From assembly GCA_003240625.1 (NCBI GenBank), contig QFMX01000007.1:1-64000 (forward strand): 64,000 nt of DNA. Direction: 5' to 3'. The stretch comes from Sphingomonas taxi. GTDB lineage: Bacteria; Pseudomonadota; Alphaproteobacteria; Sphingomonadales; Sphingomonadaceae. The notes below the pieces were generated by a model. It was not told where the DNA came from. It was given only the letters and a program-made list of their open reading frames with translations, and made no database searches. Below, piece after piece: positions 14,996 through 23,476 of the stretch. How positions within the stretch are numbered: position 1 is the first letter of the stretch; each line of letters begins with the position of its first letter. The position numbers and the translations under genes were made by a program.

Positions 14996-16153
14996 TCAAT
15001 AGGCGGGTTGCGGGGGATCGAATATGACGGGCGGCGCGCCGGGCTTCCGTGCGGTCGGCCCCATCCGGAAATGCACCCGGTCGACGCAGCCGGTATAGCC
15101 AGTTGCGGACGGCACCCGCTTCGCCGCCGTCAGCAACCGCACCGCCTGCTCGCCAAACTCCTCGGCGGGTTGCGCCGCGAGGACACGGACGTTGCCCGTC
15201 TGGCCCCACGGCGCGACATCGTAGCCAACCAGGGCCCATCCCTCTACCGCGCGACGCCGAAACTGCTCGGGATAGGTAAGGTTCGGCTCCACAGCCCATT
15301 CGGCTTTGGAAGGACAGGTTGCCGCGGCCGCACGGAATTTCGCTTCCTCCGGCATCGGCGGCGCAGGCATGGTCGCAGACCCGACCCAATACGGATATTG
15401 GCAGCCGGTCCGGGCGCCGGGCGCGAACCGCGACTCGGCGATCGCGGTCAGCGACGCCGCTTCCAGCGCCGCATTGCCGTTCCCTGCCACGGGCTTCACG
15501 TGGATAGGCTTGCCAGCCTCGTCGATGTCGAAGCCGATCATGCTCCAACTTTGCCGGCCCGGTTGCTTCGGGATCGCGTCGAAATCCGGAAATGCGCGGT
15601 TGCGGACCTGCGGCGGCGGATCGTAGCAGGTGGAGCCAGTCGGCTTCACGCGCGCCCACATCTCCGCCGTCGGCCTTTGCTGGGGAAACATCGTATAGGC
15701 CATCACCGACGCCACCGGTGCGGCAGCGATAGGTTGTGCCGCGGGTACGAAAGTCAGGCTGCACTCGCTCTGCGCAGCACCGGCCGCGAACTGCCCGACC
15801 GCCAGCGCCGGTGTGAGATCCTCGCCCGCCGCCACATACCCCTTCGCGACGCGTTTGATGTCCAGCGGACGACCGGTCGGATCGATCGTGAAGCTGTACG
15901 CCACTGGCTTCATGCCGATACTGGACGACCAGCCGAGCGCCGGCATGACCGCTGGCGGCCGTTGGAATGCCACGGGAACACCGGCGCAGCGTATGTCCGT
16001 CGCGGTCCAGGTCACGAAGACCGGCCCGGTCGCAGGCCCAGCCGAAGGTCCGGCATGCGGGAATGGTATGCTGATTACAGGCGGCGGAACTTGCGCCGCT
16101 GCGGATACGGTCGCGGCAGGCAAAATCGACAGGACCGACCGGAACAGCCTCAT
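14996..16153 (-). CDS. Secreted protein with repeated TonB C-terminal-like domains
   Basis: 385 residues from ATG 16153 (MRLFRSVLSILPAATVSAAA), a signal peptide; ATG 16162 three codons earlier is the alternative. Three weakly similar segments follow, at about residues 75-110, 205-250 and 305-355, each with a pattern of the TonB C-terminal fold (for example SWSMIGFDIDEAGKPIHVK and WALVGYDVAPWGQTGNVRVL, then a hydrophobic helix and R-F-x-PG). Several Cys residues suggest disulfides in the periplasm. It lacks the N-terminal membrane anchor and Pro-rich spacer of true TonB, so it is not an energy transducer itself. The function is unknown. Confidence 0.8.
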   Translation of the reverse strand: MRLFRSVLSILPAATVSAAAQVPPPVISIPFPHAGPSAGPATGPVFVTWTATDIRCAGVPVAFQRPPAVMPALGWSSSIGMKPVAYSFTIDPTGRPLDIKRVAKGYVAAGEDLTPALAVGQFAAGAAQSECSLTFVPAAQPIAAAPVASVMAYTMFPQQRPTAEMWARVKPTGSTCYDPPPQVRNRAFPDFDAIPKQPGRQSWSMIGFDIDEAGKPIHVKPVAGNGNAALEAASLTAIAESRFAPGARTGCQYPYWVGSATMPAPPMPEEAKFRAAAATCPSKAEWAVEPNLTYPEQFRRRAVEGWALVGYDVAPWGQTGNVRVLAAQPAEEFGEQAVRLLTAAKRVPSATGYTGCVDRVHFRMGPTARKPGAPPVIFDPPQPAY

Positions 16154-16208
16154 CACGCACACTCCCTGTTACACGCGTATCCTGTCGCTTTGCCGTTACA
16201 ACCGCAAG

Positions 16209-17006
16209 TCAGGCGGCGGTCTTGCCGTATTCCTGCCGCGTCACCGGGTGGCTCGACGAGAGGCCGCCATCGACCGCGATCGCCTGGCCGTTGACGTAGC
16301 TGGCGTCGTCGGAGGCGAGGAACAGTGCCACCTTCGCCAGTTCCTCGGGCTGCGCGCCGCGGTGGAGCGGGTTGAGGCGGCCGACGCGGTCCATCTTGTT
16401 CGCCTCGCGCGCGTAATCGAACACGGGCTTGGTCATGCCGGTCTCGGTCAGGCCGGGGCAGATCGCGTTGACGCGGACGTTCGAGCCGGTGAGTTGCTGC
16501 GCGGAGACGGCAGCGAGATTGATGACCCCCGCCTTCGACGCGGAATAGGCGGGCGAGCCGGCGCCCGAGCGGATGCCGGCGACGCTGGCAGTAAGCACGA
16601 TCGCGCCCTTTCCTCGTTCGGCGATGCGCGGCGCGGCGTGCTTGATCGCGAGGAACGGGCCGATCAGGTTGACGCGGAGCACCTCGGTAATGAGCGCGAC
16701 GTCGGTATCGAACAGGTTGGCCATCCCGCCGGAGATGCCGGCGTTGGCGAACATCACGTCGAGTCCGCCGAAGCTGTCGCACGCCAGCGCGATCGTGCGG
16801 ATCACGTCCTCTTCGAGCCCGGCGTCGATGCGGATCGCCTTGGCGGTGCCGCCCGCCTCGGCGATCAGGTGGGCGGTTTCGTCCGCGCCTTCGGTCTTGT
16901 CAGCGACGATGACCTTGCCCCCTTCGCTCGCGAACAGGAGCGCGGCGGCGCGGCCGATGCCCGAACCTGCGCCGGTGACGATGATCGACTTGTTCTCGAA
17001 ACGCAT
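16209..17006 (-). CDS. Short-chain dehydrogenase/reductase (SDR 1)
   Basis: 265 residues. Classical SDR: nucleotide loop TGAGSGIG near residue 11, NAG at about 89, catalytic Ser in VLTASVAG and YSASK (Tyr about 155). The Asp after the second strand (VIVADKT) predicts NAD rather than NADP. Likely oxidises a hydroxyacyl-CoA or another secondary alcohol. It is the last gene of a minus-strand run (20048 down to 16209) with SDR 2, the APH-type kinase and the Zn-alcohol dehydrogenase. No substrate can be assigned from sequence. Confidence 0.92.
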   Translation of the reverse strand: MRFENKSIIVTGAGSGIGRAAALLFASEGGKVIVADKTEGADETAHLIAEAGGTAKAIRIDAGLEEDVIRTIALACDSFGGLDVMFANAGISGGMANLFDTDVALITEVLRVNLIGPFLAIKHAAPRIAERGKGAIVLTASVAGIRSGAGSPAYSASKAGVINLAAVSAQQLTGSNVRVNAICPGLTETGMTKPVFDYAREANKMDRVGRLNPLHRGAQPEELAKVALFLASDDASYVNGQAIAVDGGLSSSHPVTRQEYGKTAA

Positions 17007-17021
17007 GGGGTTCCCTTCCGG

Positions 17022-17786
17022 TTAGATCGTGACGCCGCCGTCGATGACCATCGTCTGGCCGGTCATGAACGCGCTGGCCTGCGAGGCGAGGAAGACGACT
17101 GCGCCGGCGATCTCCTCGGGCTCGCCGATCCGACGAAGCGGGACGCGCGTGTTCGCCACCTCGATACGGTCGGGATCCTCCCACAGCGCCCGCGCGAAGT
17201 CGGTCTTGATCAGGCCGGGTGCGATGCAGTTCACGCGGACGTTGGACGGCCCGAACTCGACCGCGAGGTTGCGCGCGAGCTGCATGTCGGCGGCCTTGCT
17301 GATGCAATATGCGCCGATGACGGGCGAGCCGCGCAGGCCGCCGATCGACGAGATGATGATTATGCTGCCGCTGCGGCGCTCCAGCATCTCGGGCGCGACC
17401 ATCTGGATCAGCCAGTGATTGGAGACGATGTTGTTGTCGAGAATCTTCCGAAACTGGTCGTCGGCGATGCCGGCCTGCGGCCCGTAATAGGGGTTCGAGG
17501 CGGCGTTGCAGACGAGGATGTCGATCCGGCCGAGCTGGGTGCGCGTCTGGTCGACGAGGTGTTGCAGGGCTGCCTTGTCGGAGATGCTCGCGGCGATGGC
17601 GATCGCGGTACCGTCGCCGTGCTCGGCGTTCAGTTCCGCGGCGACGGTGTCGCAGGCGTCCTGCTTGCGACTGGAGATCACGACCTTCGCACCATGCCCG
17701 GCCAGTTCACGCGCCGACGCGAGGCCTATGCCTCGCGACGATCCGGTGACGATGGCGACCTGCCCCGTAAGATCAAATTGCGACAT
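17022..17786 (-). CDS. Short-chain dehydrogenase/reductase (SDR 2)
   Basis: 254 residues. Glycine motif TGSSRGIG (about 14-21), CNAAS in place of NAG, Ser in IIISSIGG and YCISK as catalytic Tyr/Lys. The Arg after the second strand (VISSRKQ) suggests NADP(H). It starts 15 nt upstream of the SDR 1 frame and is probably co-transcribed with it. The sequence resembles the DHRS4-type/3-oxoacyl-ACP reductase branch; the substrate is unknown. A family E repeat separates it from the kinase gene upstream. Confidence 0.92.
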   Translation of the reverse strand: MSQFDLTGQVAIVTGSSRGIGLASARELAGHGAKVVISSRKQDACDTVAAELNAEHGDGTAIAIAASISDKAALQHLVDQTRTQLGRIDILVCNAASNPYYGPQAGIADDQFRKILDNNIVSNHWLIQMVAPEMLERRSGSIIIISSIGGLRGSPVIGAYCISKAADMQLARNLAVEFGPSNVRVNCIAPGLIKTDFARALWEDPDRIEVANTRVPLRRIGEPEEIAGAVVFLASQASAFMTGQTMVIDGGVTI

Positions 17787-17792
17787 TCCTGC

Positions 17793-17903
17793 TTCTCCCC
17801 TCCCGCATGCGGGAGGGGTCGGGGGAGGGCCCGATCTTTCCGCAACGTTTCAAACCGAGGCCAGATCAGCCCCTCCCCTAACCCCTCCCGCAAGCGGGGG
17901 GGA
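17793..17903. repeat. Inverted repeat, family E
   Basis: Arms CTCCCCTCCCGCATGCGGGA and CTCCCGCAAGCGGGGGGAAT, plus TCGGGGGAGGG / CCCCTCCCCTAA. It lies within the minus-strand gene run, just after the stop codon of the kinase gene, so it could reduce read-through into the two SDR genes. Confidence 0.88.
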
Positions 17904-17904
17904 A

Positions 17905-18969
17905 TCAGGCCCCCGCCTTCACCGCGAACCCCCAGGCCGCATCCGCCAGCCCGTGGATCTTCGCAACCGTCTTCTCCGCCTGCGCGCTCGAGGCAGTGCC
18001 ATCGACGATCCGCTTCTTGATACCCTGGACGATCCCGGTCAGACGGAAGAGGTTGTAGGCGAAATACCAGTTGAGATCGGGGACGCCGTCGCGGCCGGTC
18101 GCAGCGCAATAGCGCTCCACGACCTGCTCGATCGTCGGGATCCCCGTCTCCGGCCCAGTCATGCCGAGCACCCCGGAGCGGCCTTCGGGTTCGGTCACCC
18201 AGCTCATCAACAGATACGAGAAGTCCGCCAGCGGATCGCCGAGCGTCGACAATTCCCAATCCAGCACCGCGATTACTTTCGGCTCGGCAGGCGCGAAGAT
18301 CATGTTGTCGATGCGGTAGTCGCCGTGGACGATCGAGGTGCGCGTCTGCTCGGGGAGCGTTCTCGGCAACCATTCGATCAGCCGCTCGACCGACTCCATA
18401 TGCTCGGTCTCGGCGGCACGATATTGCTTCGTCCAGCGGCCGACCTGGCGCTCGAAATAATTGCCGGGCTTGCCGTACTCGCCGAGCCCCGCCGCCGCGT
18501 AATCGGTGTTGTGGAGCGCGGCGAGCGTGTCGACCATCGCCTCGTAGTGCGCGGTGCGCTCGGCGGGAGTCGCGCCGGGCATCCCGCCGTCCCAGATCGT
18601 CCGGCCCTCGACCATCTCCATGACGTAGAAGGCCGAGCCGATCACGGTTGGATCTTCGCAGAGACCATAGGGCCGTGGGACCGGGAAGCCGGTCGTATGG
18701 AGACCCGCGATCACGCGGTATTCGCGATCAACGGCATGCGCGCTCGGCAGGATCGGGCCGAACGGTTTCCGGCGCAGGACGTAGGCGCGGGTCGGCGTAT
18801 CGAGGCGGTAGGTCGGGTTCGACTGGCCGCCGGCGAACTTCGCGTAGGTCAGCGGCCCGGCATAGCCCGGCACGTTGGCGGTCATCCACGTCCCGAGTGC
18901 GTCGAGGTCGAGCTTGTCGCGCTCGCCGACTTCGATCGTCCCGACCATGCTTGTCGATGCGTCGCTCAT
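17905..18969 (-). CDS. APH/choline-kinase-like phosphotransferase of the acyl-CoA type (LvaA / ACAD10-11 N-domain like)
   Basis: 354 residues. Protein-kinase-like fold: Gly-rich start FAGGQSNPTYRL, invariant Lys in YVLRRKPFG, catalytic loop SIVHGDYRIDNMIF and metal-binding VLDWELSTLGDPLADFSYLL. This branch is not an antibiotic kinase. Relatives include LvaA, which phosphorylates 4-hydroxyacyl-CoA in levulinate catabolism, and the N-terminal domain of mammalian ACAD10/11. Here it overlaps the Zn-alcohol dehydrogenase (ATGA) and is 1.2 kb from an acyl-CoA dehydrogenase on the same strand, which supports the same role. The substrate remains inferred. Confidence 0.88.
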   Translation of the reverse strand: MSDASTSMVGTIEVGERDKLDLDALGTWMTANVPGYAGPLTYAKFAGGQSNPTYRLDTPTRAYVLRRKPFGPILPSAHAVDREYRVIAGLHTTGFPVPRPYGLCEDPTVIGSAFYVMEMVEGRTIWDGGMPGATPAERTAHYEAMVDTLAALHNTDYAAAGLGEYGKPGNYFERQVGRWTKQYRAAETEHMESVERLIEWLPRTLPEQTRTSIVHGDYRIDNMIFAPAEPKVIAVLDWELSTLGDPLADFSYLLMSWVTEPEGRSGVLGMTGPETGIPTIEQVVERYCAATGRDGVPDLNWYFAYNLFRLTGIVQGIKKRIVDGTASSAQAEKTVAKIHGLADAAWGFAVKAGA

Positions 18970-20048
18970 GCGAACGTGATCACGCTGCGGGTCGTATCCC
19001 CACGCCGCAGTTCGTCGAACGCGTCGTTAATCCGCTCCAGCGGCATCCGGTCGGCGATGATCGTGTCGAGATCGAGCAACCCGCGCATATAGAAATCGAC
19101 CAGCCGCGGGATGTCGACCGGGAAGCGGTTCGATCCCATGAAGCCGCCCTGCAGCCGCTTGCCCGACAGCAAATCCATCGCCGACAGCCCGACCTTCTCG
19201 CCGAGCGGCATCATCCCGAGGATTGTCGCCGTACCGCCGCGTCGCAACACCTTGACCGCGGTAGCCGCCGATTGCGTCCGGCCAACGGCTTCGATCGCAT
19301 GGTGGACGCCACCCTTGGTGATCTCCACGACCTGATCGGCGGCGGTATCGGACAGCGCGTCGATACTGTGCGTCGCGCCGAGCTTTTCCGCCATCGCGCG
19401 CTTTTCAGGCACCGGATCGAGCGCGATGATCTTCCCCGCGCCCGCGATCTTGGCCGCGTTGACCGCCGCCAGCCCGATACCGCCGCATCCGACCACGCAC
19501 ACCGTTTCGCCCGGCGTCACGTCGGTGGTGTTGAACACCGCCCCCGCCCCCGTCGTGATCGCGCAGCCGAGCAACGCCGCGCGGTCCATCGGCATGTCGC
19601 GGTCGATCGCCACGCAGGCGTGTTCGTGGACCAGCATCATCTCGGCATAGGCGCTGAGGTTCAGCATCTGCGCGATCGGCCGGTCGCCGAGCATGAGGCG
19701 CGGGGCTGCGCCCTTGGGACGGCGCACGCTTGCGTCGATGCACAGCGACATCCGCCCGGTGACGCAGAACTCGCACTGGCCGCAGAACGCGGAGAGACAG
19801 GTCACGACATGGTCGCCGACCCTCACGCCGCGCACTTCGTCGCCGATCGCCTCGACCACGCCGCAGGCCTCGTGCCCCGGGATCGTCGGCATCGCATGCG
19901 GATAGGCGCCGTCGACGAAATGCAAGTCGGACCGGCACACACCGACCGCCACCGTGCGGATCAGAACCTCATGGGCCGTCGGCTTCGAGACGGTCACGTC
20001 CTCGATGCTGAGCGGGGTGTTGGCTTCGAAAAGGACTGCGGCTTTCAT
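18966..20048 (-). CDS. Zinc-dependent alcohol dehydrogenase, MDR superfamily
   Basis: 360 residues. Medium-chain dehydrogenase with both zinc sites: catalytic Cys in VGVCRSDLHF and His in IPGHEACGVV, and a structural four-Cys site in SAFCGQCEFCVTGRMSLC. The Rossmann motif is VVGCGGIGLAAVNAAK followed by IIALDP, so NAD is likely. Length and layout match the class III-like group used for primary or secondary alcohols. The ATGA overlap with the kinase gene downstream shows an operon. Its product aldehyde or ketone may feed the acyl-CoA steps encoded nearby. Confidence 0.93.
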   Translation of the reverse strand: MKAAVLFEANTPLSIEDVTVSKPTAHEVLIRTVAVGVCRSDLHFVDGAYPHAMPTIPGHEACGVVEAIGDEVRGVRVGDHVVTCLSAFCGQCEFCVTGRMSLCIDASVRRPKGAAPRLMLGDRPIAQMLNLSAYAEMMLVHEHACVAIDRDMPMDRAALLGCAITTGAGAVFNTTDVTPGETVCVVGCGGIGLAAVNAAKIAGAGKIIALDPVPEKRAMAEKLGATHSIDALSDTAADQVVEITKGGVHHAIEAVGRTQSAATAVKVLRRGGTATILGMMPLGEKVGLSAMDLLSGKRLQGGFMGSNRFPVDIPRLVDFYMRGLLDLDTIIADRMPLERINDAFDELRRGDTTRSVITFA

Positions 20049-20090
20049 GTTTAGTCAGGCTCCGAAAATGGCGGACGCACAATCAAAATT

Positions 20091-20164
20091 CCGTTCGTCC
20101 TGAGCGCAGTCGAAGGACATTGCCCCGAGCGAGCCGGTCCTTCGACTTCGCTCAGGACGAACGG
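20091..20164. repeat. Inverted repeat, family H (CCGTTCGTCCTGAGCG type)
   Basis: Arms CCGTTCGTCCTGAGCGCAGT and CTTCGCTCAGGACGAACGG with CGAAGGAC/GTCCTTCG inside; about 28 bp per arm. It lies in the 140 bp between the acyl-CoA dehydrogenase and the alcohol dehydrogenase genes, which run in the same direction. Confidence 0.9.
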
Positions 20165-20188
20165 GGAGACGGGTTTAAACGGATGGGT

Positions 20189-21472
20189 TTACCGGCTCAC
20201 CCCGACGTCCCCGCTCGAGACGCCACCCCTGCGGAAGTCACCGTATTTCCCGAACTCGTTGCGCGCGATCGAGCGATTGTGGACCTCGTCCGGGCCATCC
20301 GCGAACCGGAGAGTCCGCATCGCCGCCCAGTCATGCGCCAACCGGAAATCGCCAGAGACGCCACCGCCGCCATGCGCCTGGATCGCGTCGTCGAGGATCC
20401 GCAGCGCCATATTCGGCGCCGCGACCTTGATCATCGATATCTCGATCTGCGCGGACTTGTTGCCGGCCTTGTCCATCATGTCCGCCGCCTTGAGGCAGAG
20501 CAAACGCGTCATCTCGATGTCGATGCGCGCGGTCGCAATGCGCTCCTCCCACACCGAGAAGTCGGCGATCCGCTTGCCGAACGCGACGCGGTCGAGCAGC
20601 CGCCGCGCCATCGCCTCGATCGCGGTCTCGGCCACACCAATGGTGCGCATGCAATGATGGATACGACCCGGCCCGAGGCGGCCTTGTGCGATCTCGAACC
20701 CACGCCCCTCGCCGAGCAGCACGTTCTCGACCGGCACGCGGACATTTTCCAGCGCGACTTCGCCATGCCCGTGCGGCGCGTGATCATAGCCGTACACCGA
20801 CAGCATCCGCTTGATCGTCACGCCGGGGGTATCCATCGGCACGAGTATCTGGCTCTGCTGCTGGTGCCGCGAACCCTCGAAGCTCGTCTTGCCCATCACG
20901 ATCGCAATCTTGCAGCGCGGATCGCCCACGCCCGACGACCACCATTTGGTGCCGTTGATGACGTAGTGATCGCCGTCGCGCACCATGCTCGTCTCGATGT
21001 TGGTCGCATCCGACGACGCCACCGCGGGCTCGGTCATCAGGAACGCCGAGCGAATCTCGCCGCGCATCAACGGCCCAAGCCACCGGTCCTTCTGGTCGCG
21101 CGTGCCATAGCGGTGAAACACCTCCATGTTGCCGGTATCGGGCGCCGAGCAGTTGAAACACTCGCTCGCCCAGCCGACCTTGCCCATCTCCTCAGCGCAT
21201 AACGCATATTCGAGATTGGTCAGCTGGGTGCCTTCGAACTCGAAAGAATCATCGACGTGCGTCTGGCCCGAATGCGGCGGCATGAAGAAATTCCAGAGGC
21301 CCGCGGCCTTGGCCTTATCCTTCATTTCCTCGATCACCGGAATCACCTTCCAGCGCTCGCCGTCATGTGCCTGCTGGTCGTAATCGGCCTGTCGCGGGCG
21401 GATATTCTGGTCGATGAAATCGCGGACCCGATCCCGGAAATACGTCTCTCGTTCGCTCAGCGTAAAATCCAT
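20189..21472 (-). CDS. Acyl-CoA dehydrogenase (ACAD11/LvaC-like)
   Basis: 427 residues. FAD enzyme of the acyl-CoA dehydrogenase superfamily. The FAD/substrate segment is FLMTEPAVASSDATNI, then INGTKWWSSGVGDPRCK, a C-terminal helical domain with GRIHHCMRTIGVAETAIE, the QAHGGGGVSGDF loop and the end RFADGPDEVHNRSIARNE. This type (long, with TEP-AVASSD and HNR) is the one fused to or paired with an APH kinase in ACAD11 and in lva-type operons. There it removes phosphate from a 4-phosphoacyl-CoA and gives an enoyl-CoA. First gene of the minus-strand run and divergent from the double-TetR regulator. Confidence 0.93.
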   Translation of the reverse strand: MDFTLSERETYFRDRVRDFIDQNIRPRQADYDQQAHDGERWKVIPVIEEMKDKAKAAGLWNFFMPPHSGQTHVDDSFEFEGTQLTNLEYALCAEEMGKVGWASECFNCSAPDTGNMEVFHRYGTRDQKDRWLGPLMRGEIRSAFLMTEPAVASSDATNIETSMVRDGDHYVINGTKWWSSGVGDPRCKIAIVMGKTSFEGSRHQQQSQILVPMDTPGVTIKRMLSVYGYDHAPHGHGEVALENVRVPVENVLLGEGRGFEIAQGRLGPGRIHHCMRTIGVAETAIEAMARRLLDRVAFGKRIADFSVWEERIATARIDIEMTRLLCLKAADMMDKAGNKSAQIEISMIKVAAPNMALRILDDAIQAHGGGGVSGDFRLAHDWAAMRTLRFADGPDEVHNRSIARNEFGKYGDFRRGGVSSGDVGVSR

Positions 21473-21515
21473 GCGGGCTCTCCGTTCGTCATCGCTTTGG
21501 AGGCGGGTTAAACCA

Positions 21516-21531
21516 TACCGCGTATTCGGTA
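21516..21531. promoter_or_regulatory. Candidate operator for the TetR-type regulator
   Basis: Perfect inverted pentamers TACCG-CGTATT-CGGTA in the 156 bp between the divergent acyl-CoA dehydrogenase and regulator genes. A related ATACCG with an opposite CGGT occurs at 27749-27766 ahead of the CoA ligase. Position fits autoregulation; binding is not shown. Confidence 0.4.
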
Positions 21532-21628
21532 AAGCGTGTGGAGGGGCCCGGAAAGCATGTTTTCAAGTCCGCCCTGAAACCGCCTAAAAAGCACTGTATC
21601 TTCAAATCGAAGCTGTTAGGGTGTTTCG

Positions 21629-22873
21629 ATGAAGGTTCCGGCAGAGGCCAGCGACGAGAGCGAACAGGGGACCAAGCGCTTCCGTGCGAAGCGTGACGCG
21701 ATCCTCGCCGCGGCGGCAGAAGCGATCAACGAACAGAGTGCCAAGGGCATGACGTTCGCGGACGTGGCGCGGCGCGTCGGACTCAATACGACCAGCGTTA
21801 CCTATTATTTCAAGCGCAAGGAAGACCTTGCCGCCGCCGCGTTCGAGAACACGCTCGAATCGCTGATCGCGATGCTCGACGTGGCGATGGAAGAGGCGAC
21901 GCCGGAGGAGCGCGTGCGGCGCTATCTCGCGCTCAACATGGACCGGCTCTCGCGCATCCAGCGTGGCGAGGAAAAGGCGTTCGCGGTCCTCTCCGATCTG
22001 CGGGCTACCGAGGAGCCGATGCGCGGCCGGCTGATGGCGGGCTGGCGCGAGGTGTTCCGCCGGACGCGCCTGTTGTGGGGGCCGACCTCGTCGCGTGCGC
22101 AAACCGATCTCAACGGCGCACGCGCGCATGTGCTGCTGGAGAACACGTTCTGGCTGCCGATCTGGCTCACCCGCTACGAGCCCGATCAATATAGTCGCGT
22201 CGAGGAACGACTGATGGACGTGTTCGCGCACGGCATCGCGGGGAAGGACGCCAAATGGTCCCCTACCCTGCTCGACCTCAGCCACGACGAGGCTGAGCCG
22301 GGCCGCGAGGCGTTCCTGCTCGCTGCCACGCGCCTGATCAACGAGCTCGGCTATCGCGGCGCGTCGGTGCAGAAGATCGCGTCCGAGCTGAACGTGACCA
22401 AGGGCAGCTTCTACCACCATCTCGATGCGAAGGACGACCTCGTCATCGCCTGCTATCGCCGCAGCTTCGACACGATCGCCGATGCCCAGAGCCGCGGCGA
22501 GGCCGAGGGCGGAAGCTACTGGCACAAGCTGTCGAGCACCGTCGCGACGTTGCTCGACGTGCAGTTCGCCGAGCGCGGGCCCCTGCTGCGCACCACGGCG
22601 CTGAGCGGTCTGCCGGTTGGCGTGCGCAACGCGATGGTCGACCGCTCGAACGGCATCGCGCGGCGTTATGCCGGCATGATGATGGACGGGATTGGCGAAG
22701 GCTCGATCCGCGCGGTCGATGCGCTGATTGCGGCGCAGGCGTTGATGGCGCTCCAGAACGCGGCGTTCGATATGCGGAAGTGGGCCTCGACGATGCCGCG
22801 CGAGCGGGCGATCGCAATGTATGCCTCGACGTTGATGTACGGGCTGTTCGACGATCGGATGGCGAAGGCCTGA
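21629..22873 (+). CDS. Double TetR-type transcriptional regulator
   Basis: 414 residues, about twice a normal TetR. The first helix-turn-helix is at about 15-65 (AAAEAINEQSAKGMTFADVA then TSVTYYFKRKEDLAAA), followed by a helical ligand domain. A second complete TetR unit starts at about 225 (LLAATRLINELGYRGASVQK, then VTKGSFYHHLDAKDDLVIA) with its own ligand domain to the end. One chain would thus act like a covalent TetR dimer. It is divergent from the acyl-CoA dehydrogenase operon, and ligands of such regulators are often acyl-CoAs, so it probably represses the catabolic genes at 16.2-21.5 kb and possibly those at 23.5-30 kb. Confidence 0.9.
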   Translation: MKVPAEASDESEQGTKRFRAKRDAILAAAAEAINEQSAKGMTFADVARRVGLNTTSVTYYFKRKEDLAAAAFENTLESLIAMLDVAMEEATPEERVRRYLALNMDRLSRIQRGEEKAFAVLSDLRATEEPMRGRLMAGWREVFRRTRLLWGPTSSRAQTDLNGARAHVLLENTFWLPIWLTRYEPDQYSRVEERLMDVFAHGIAGKDAKWSPTLLDLSHDEAEPGREAFLLAATRLINELGYRGASVQKIASELNVTKGSFYHHLDAKDDLVIACYRRSFDTIADAQSRGEAEGGSYWHKLSSTVATLLDVQFAERGPLLRTTALSGLPVGVRNAMVDRSNGIARRYAGMMMDGIGEGSIRAVDALIAAQALMALQNAAFDMRKWASTMPRERAIAMYASTLMYGLFDDRMAKA

Positions 22874-22969
22874 CCGTTCTGCCCGGACTGGCCGACGTTC
22901 GCAGCCGGAACGGTTTGGTTACGCCGCGTTAACCGCTGACAGTTGATTTCTGGCCTCCACGGAGGCCTC

Positions 22970-23341
22970 ATGCACACCATAACGACCGATCTTGCGACGG
23001 GTATCATCGAGGTCGACGCGTCCGGCTTCTGGACGATCGCGCATGTCGAGGACTTCCTGCGCGACCTGGAGCGCGAGGGACGGCGCGTGCTGGCGACCGG
23101 CAAACGCCACATGCTACTCTGCAATTTTTCTAAGTCCGCGATCCAGCCGCAGGAGGTGATCGCGATGCTCCAACGCGTCGCGGTGTCGATGCCGCTGAAG
23201 TCGCGCAAGGTCGCGCTGTATACCGACGGCAAGCTCGCGCGGTTGCAGGTCAAGCGGATCGCCTCGGTGCGCGACGACATGGCGGTGTTCGACGACCGGA
23301 CGACGGCGCTGGCGTGGATGCTATCGGAGGCGCCGGTCTAG
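22970..23341 (+). CDS. Hypothetical protein with STAS/SpoIIAA-like pattern
   Basis: 123 residues from ATG 22970, chosen because GGAGG lies four nt upstream. The order of strands and helices and the central MLLCNFSKSAIQPQEVIAML and KVALYTDGKLARLQVKRI segments resemble the STAS/SpoIIAA-like fold found in many small proteobacterial proteins. No phosphorylatable Ser motif is obvious. The palindrome GGTTA-N8-TAACC sits 36 nt upstream (22917-22934), a possible regulator site and a loose match to a CtrA half-site pair. It follows the regulator gene by 96 bp and may be independent. Confidence 0.75.
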   Translation: MHTITTDLATGIIEVDASGFWTIAHVEDFLRDLEREGRRVLATGKRHMLLCNFSKSAIQPQEVIAMLQRVAVSMPLKSRKVALYTDGKLARLQVKRIASVRDDMAVFDDRTTALAWMLSEAPV

Positions 23342-23380
23342 CGCAAAATCGTCAGTCAAAGAGCACGCCGTCACCCCACC

Positions 23381-23464
23381 CCGTCATCCTGACGAAAGTC
23401 AGGACCCAGGATCGCAAGGGACGGCGTTTGTAACTCTGGGTCCTGACGTTCGTCAGGATGACGG
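23381..23464. repeat. Inverted repeat, family A
   Basis: Arms CCGTCATCCTGACGAAAGTC and CTGACGTTCGTCAGGATGACGG with ACCCAGG / CTGGGTCC inside. It lies between convergent genes (22970-23341 and the MFS gene). Confidence 0.9.
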
Positions 23465-23476
23465 AGAGGGCGCGCG

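Noticed and set aside
22917..22934. CtrA binding site before the STAS-like gene
   Set aside because: The pattern GGTTA-N8-TAACC does not match TTAA-N7-TTAA; kept only as a generic palindrome.
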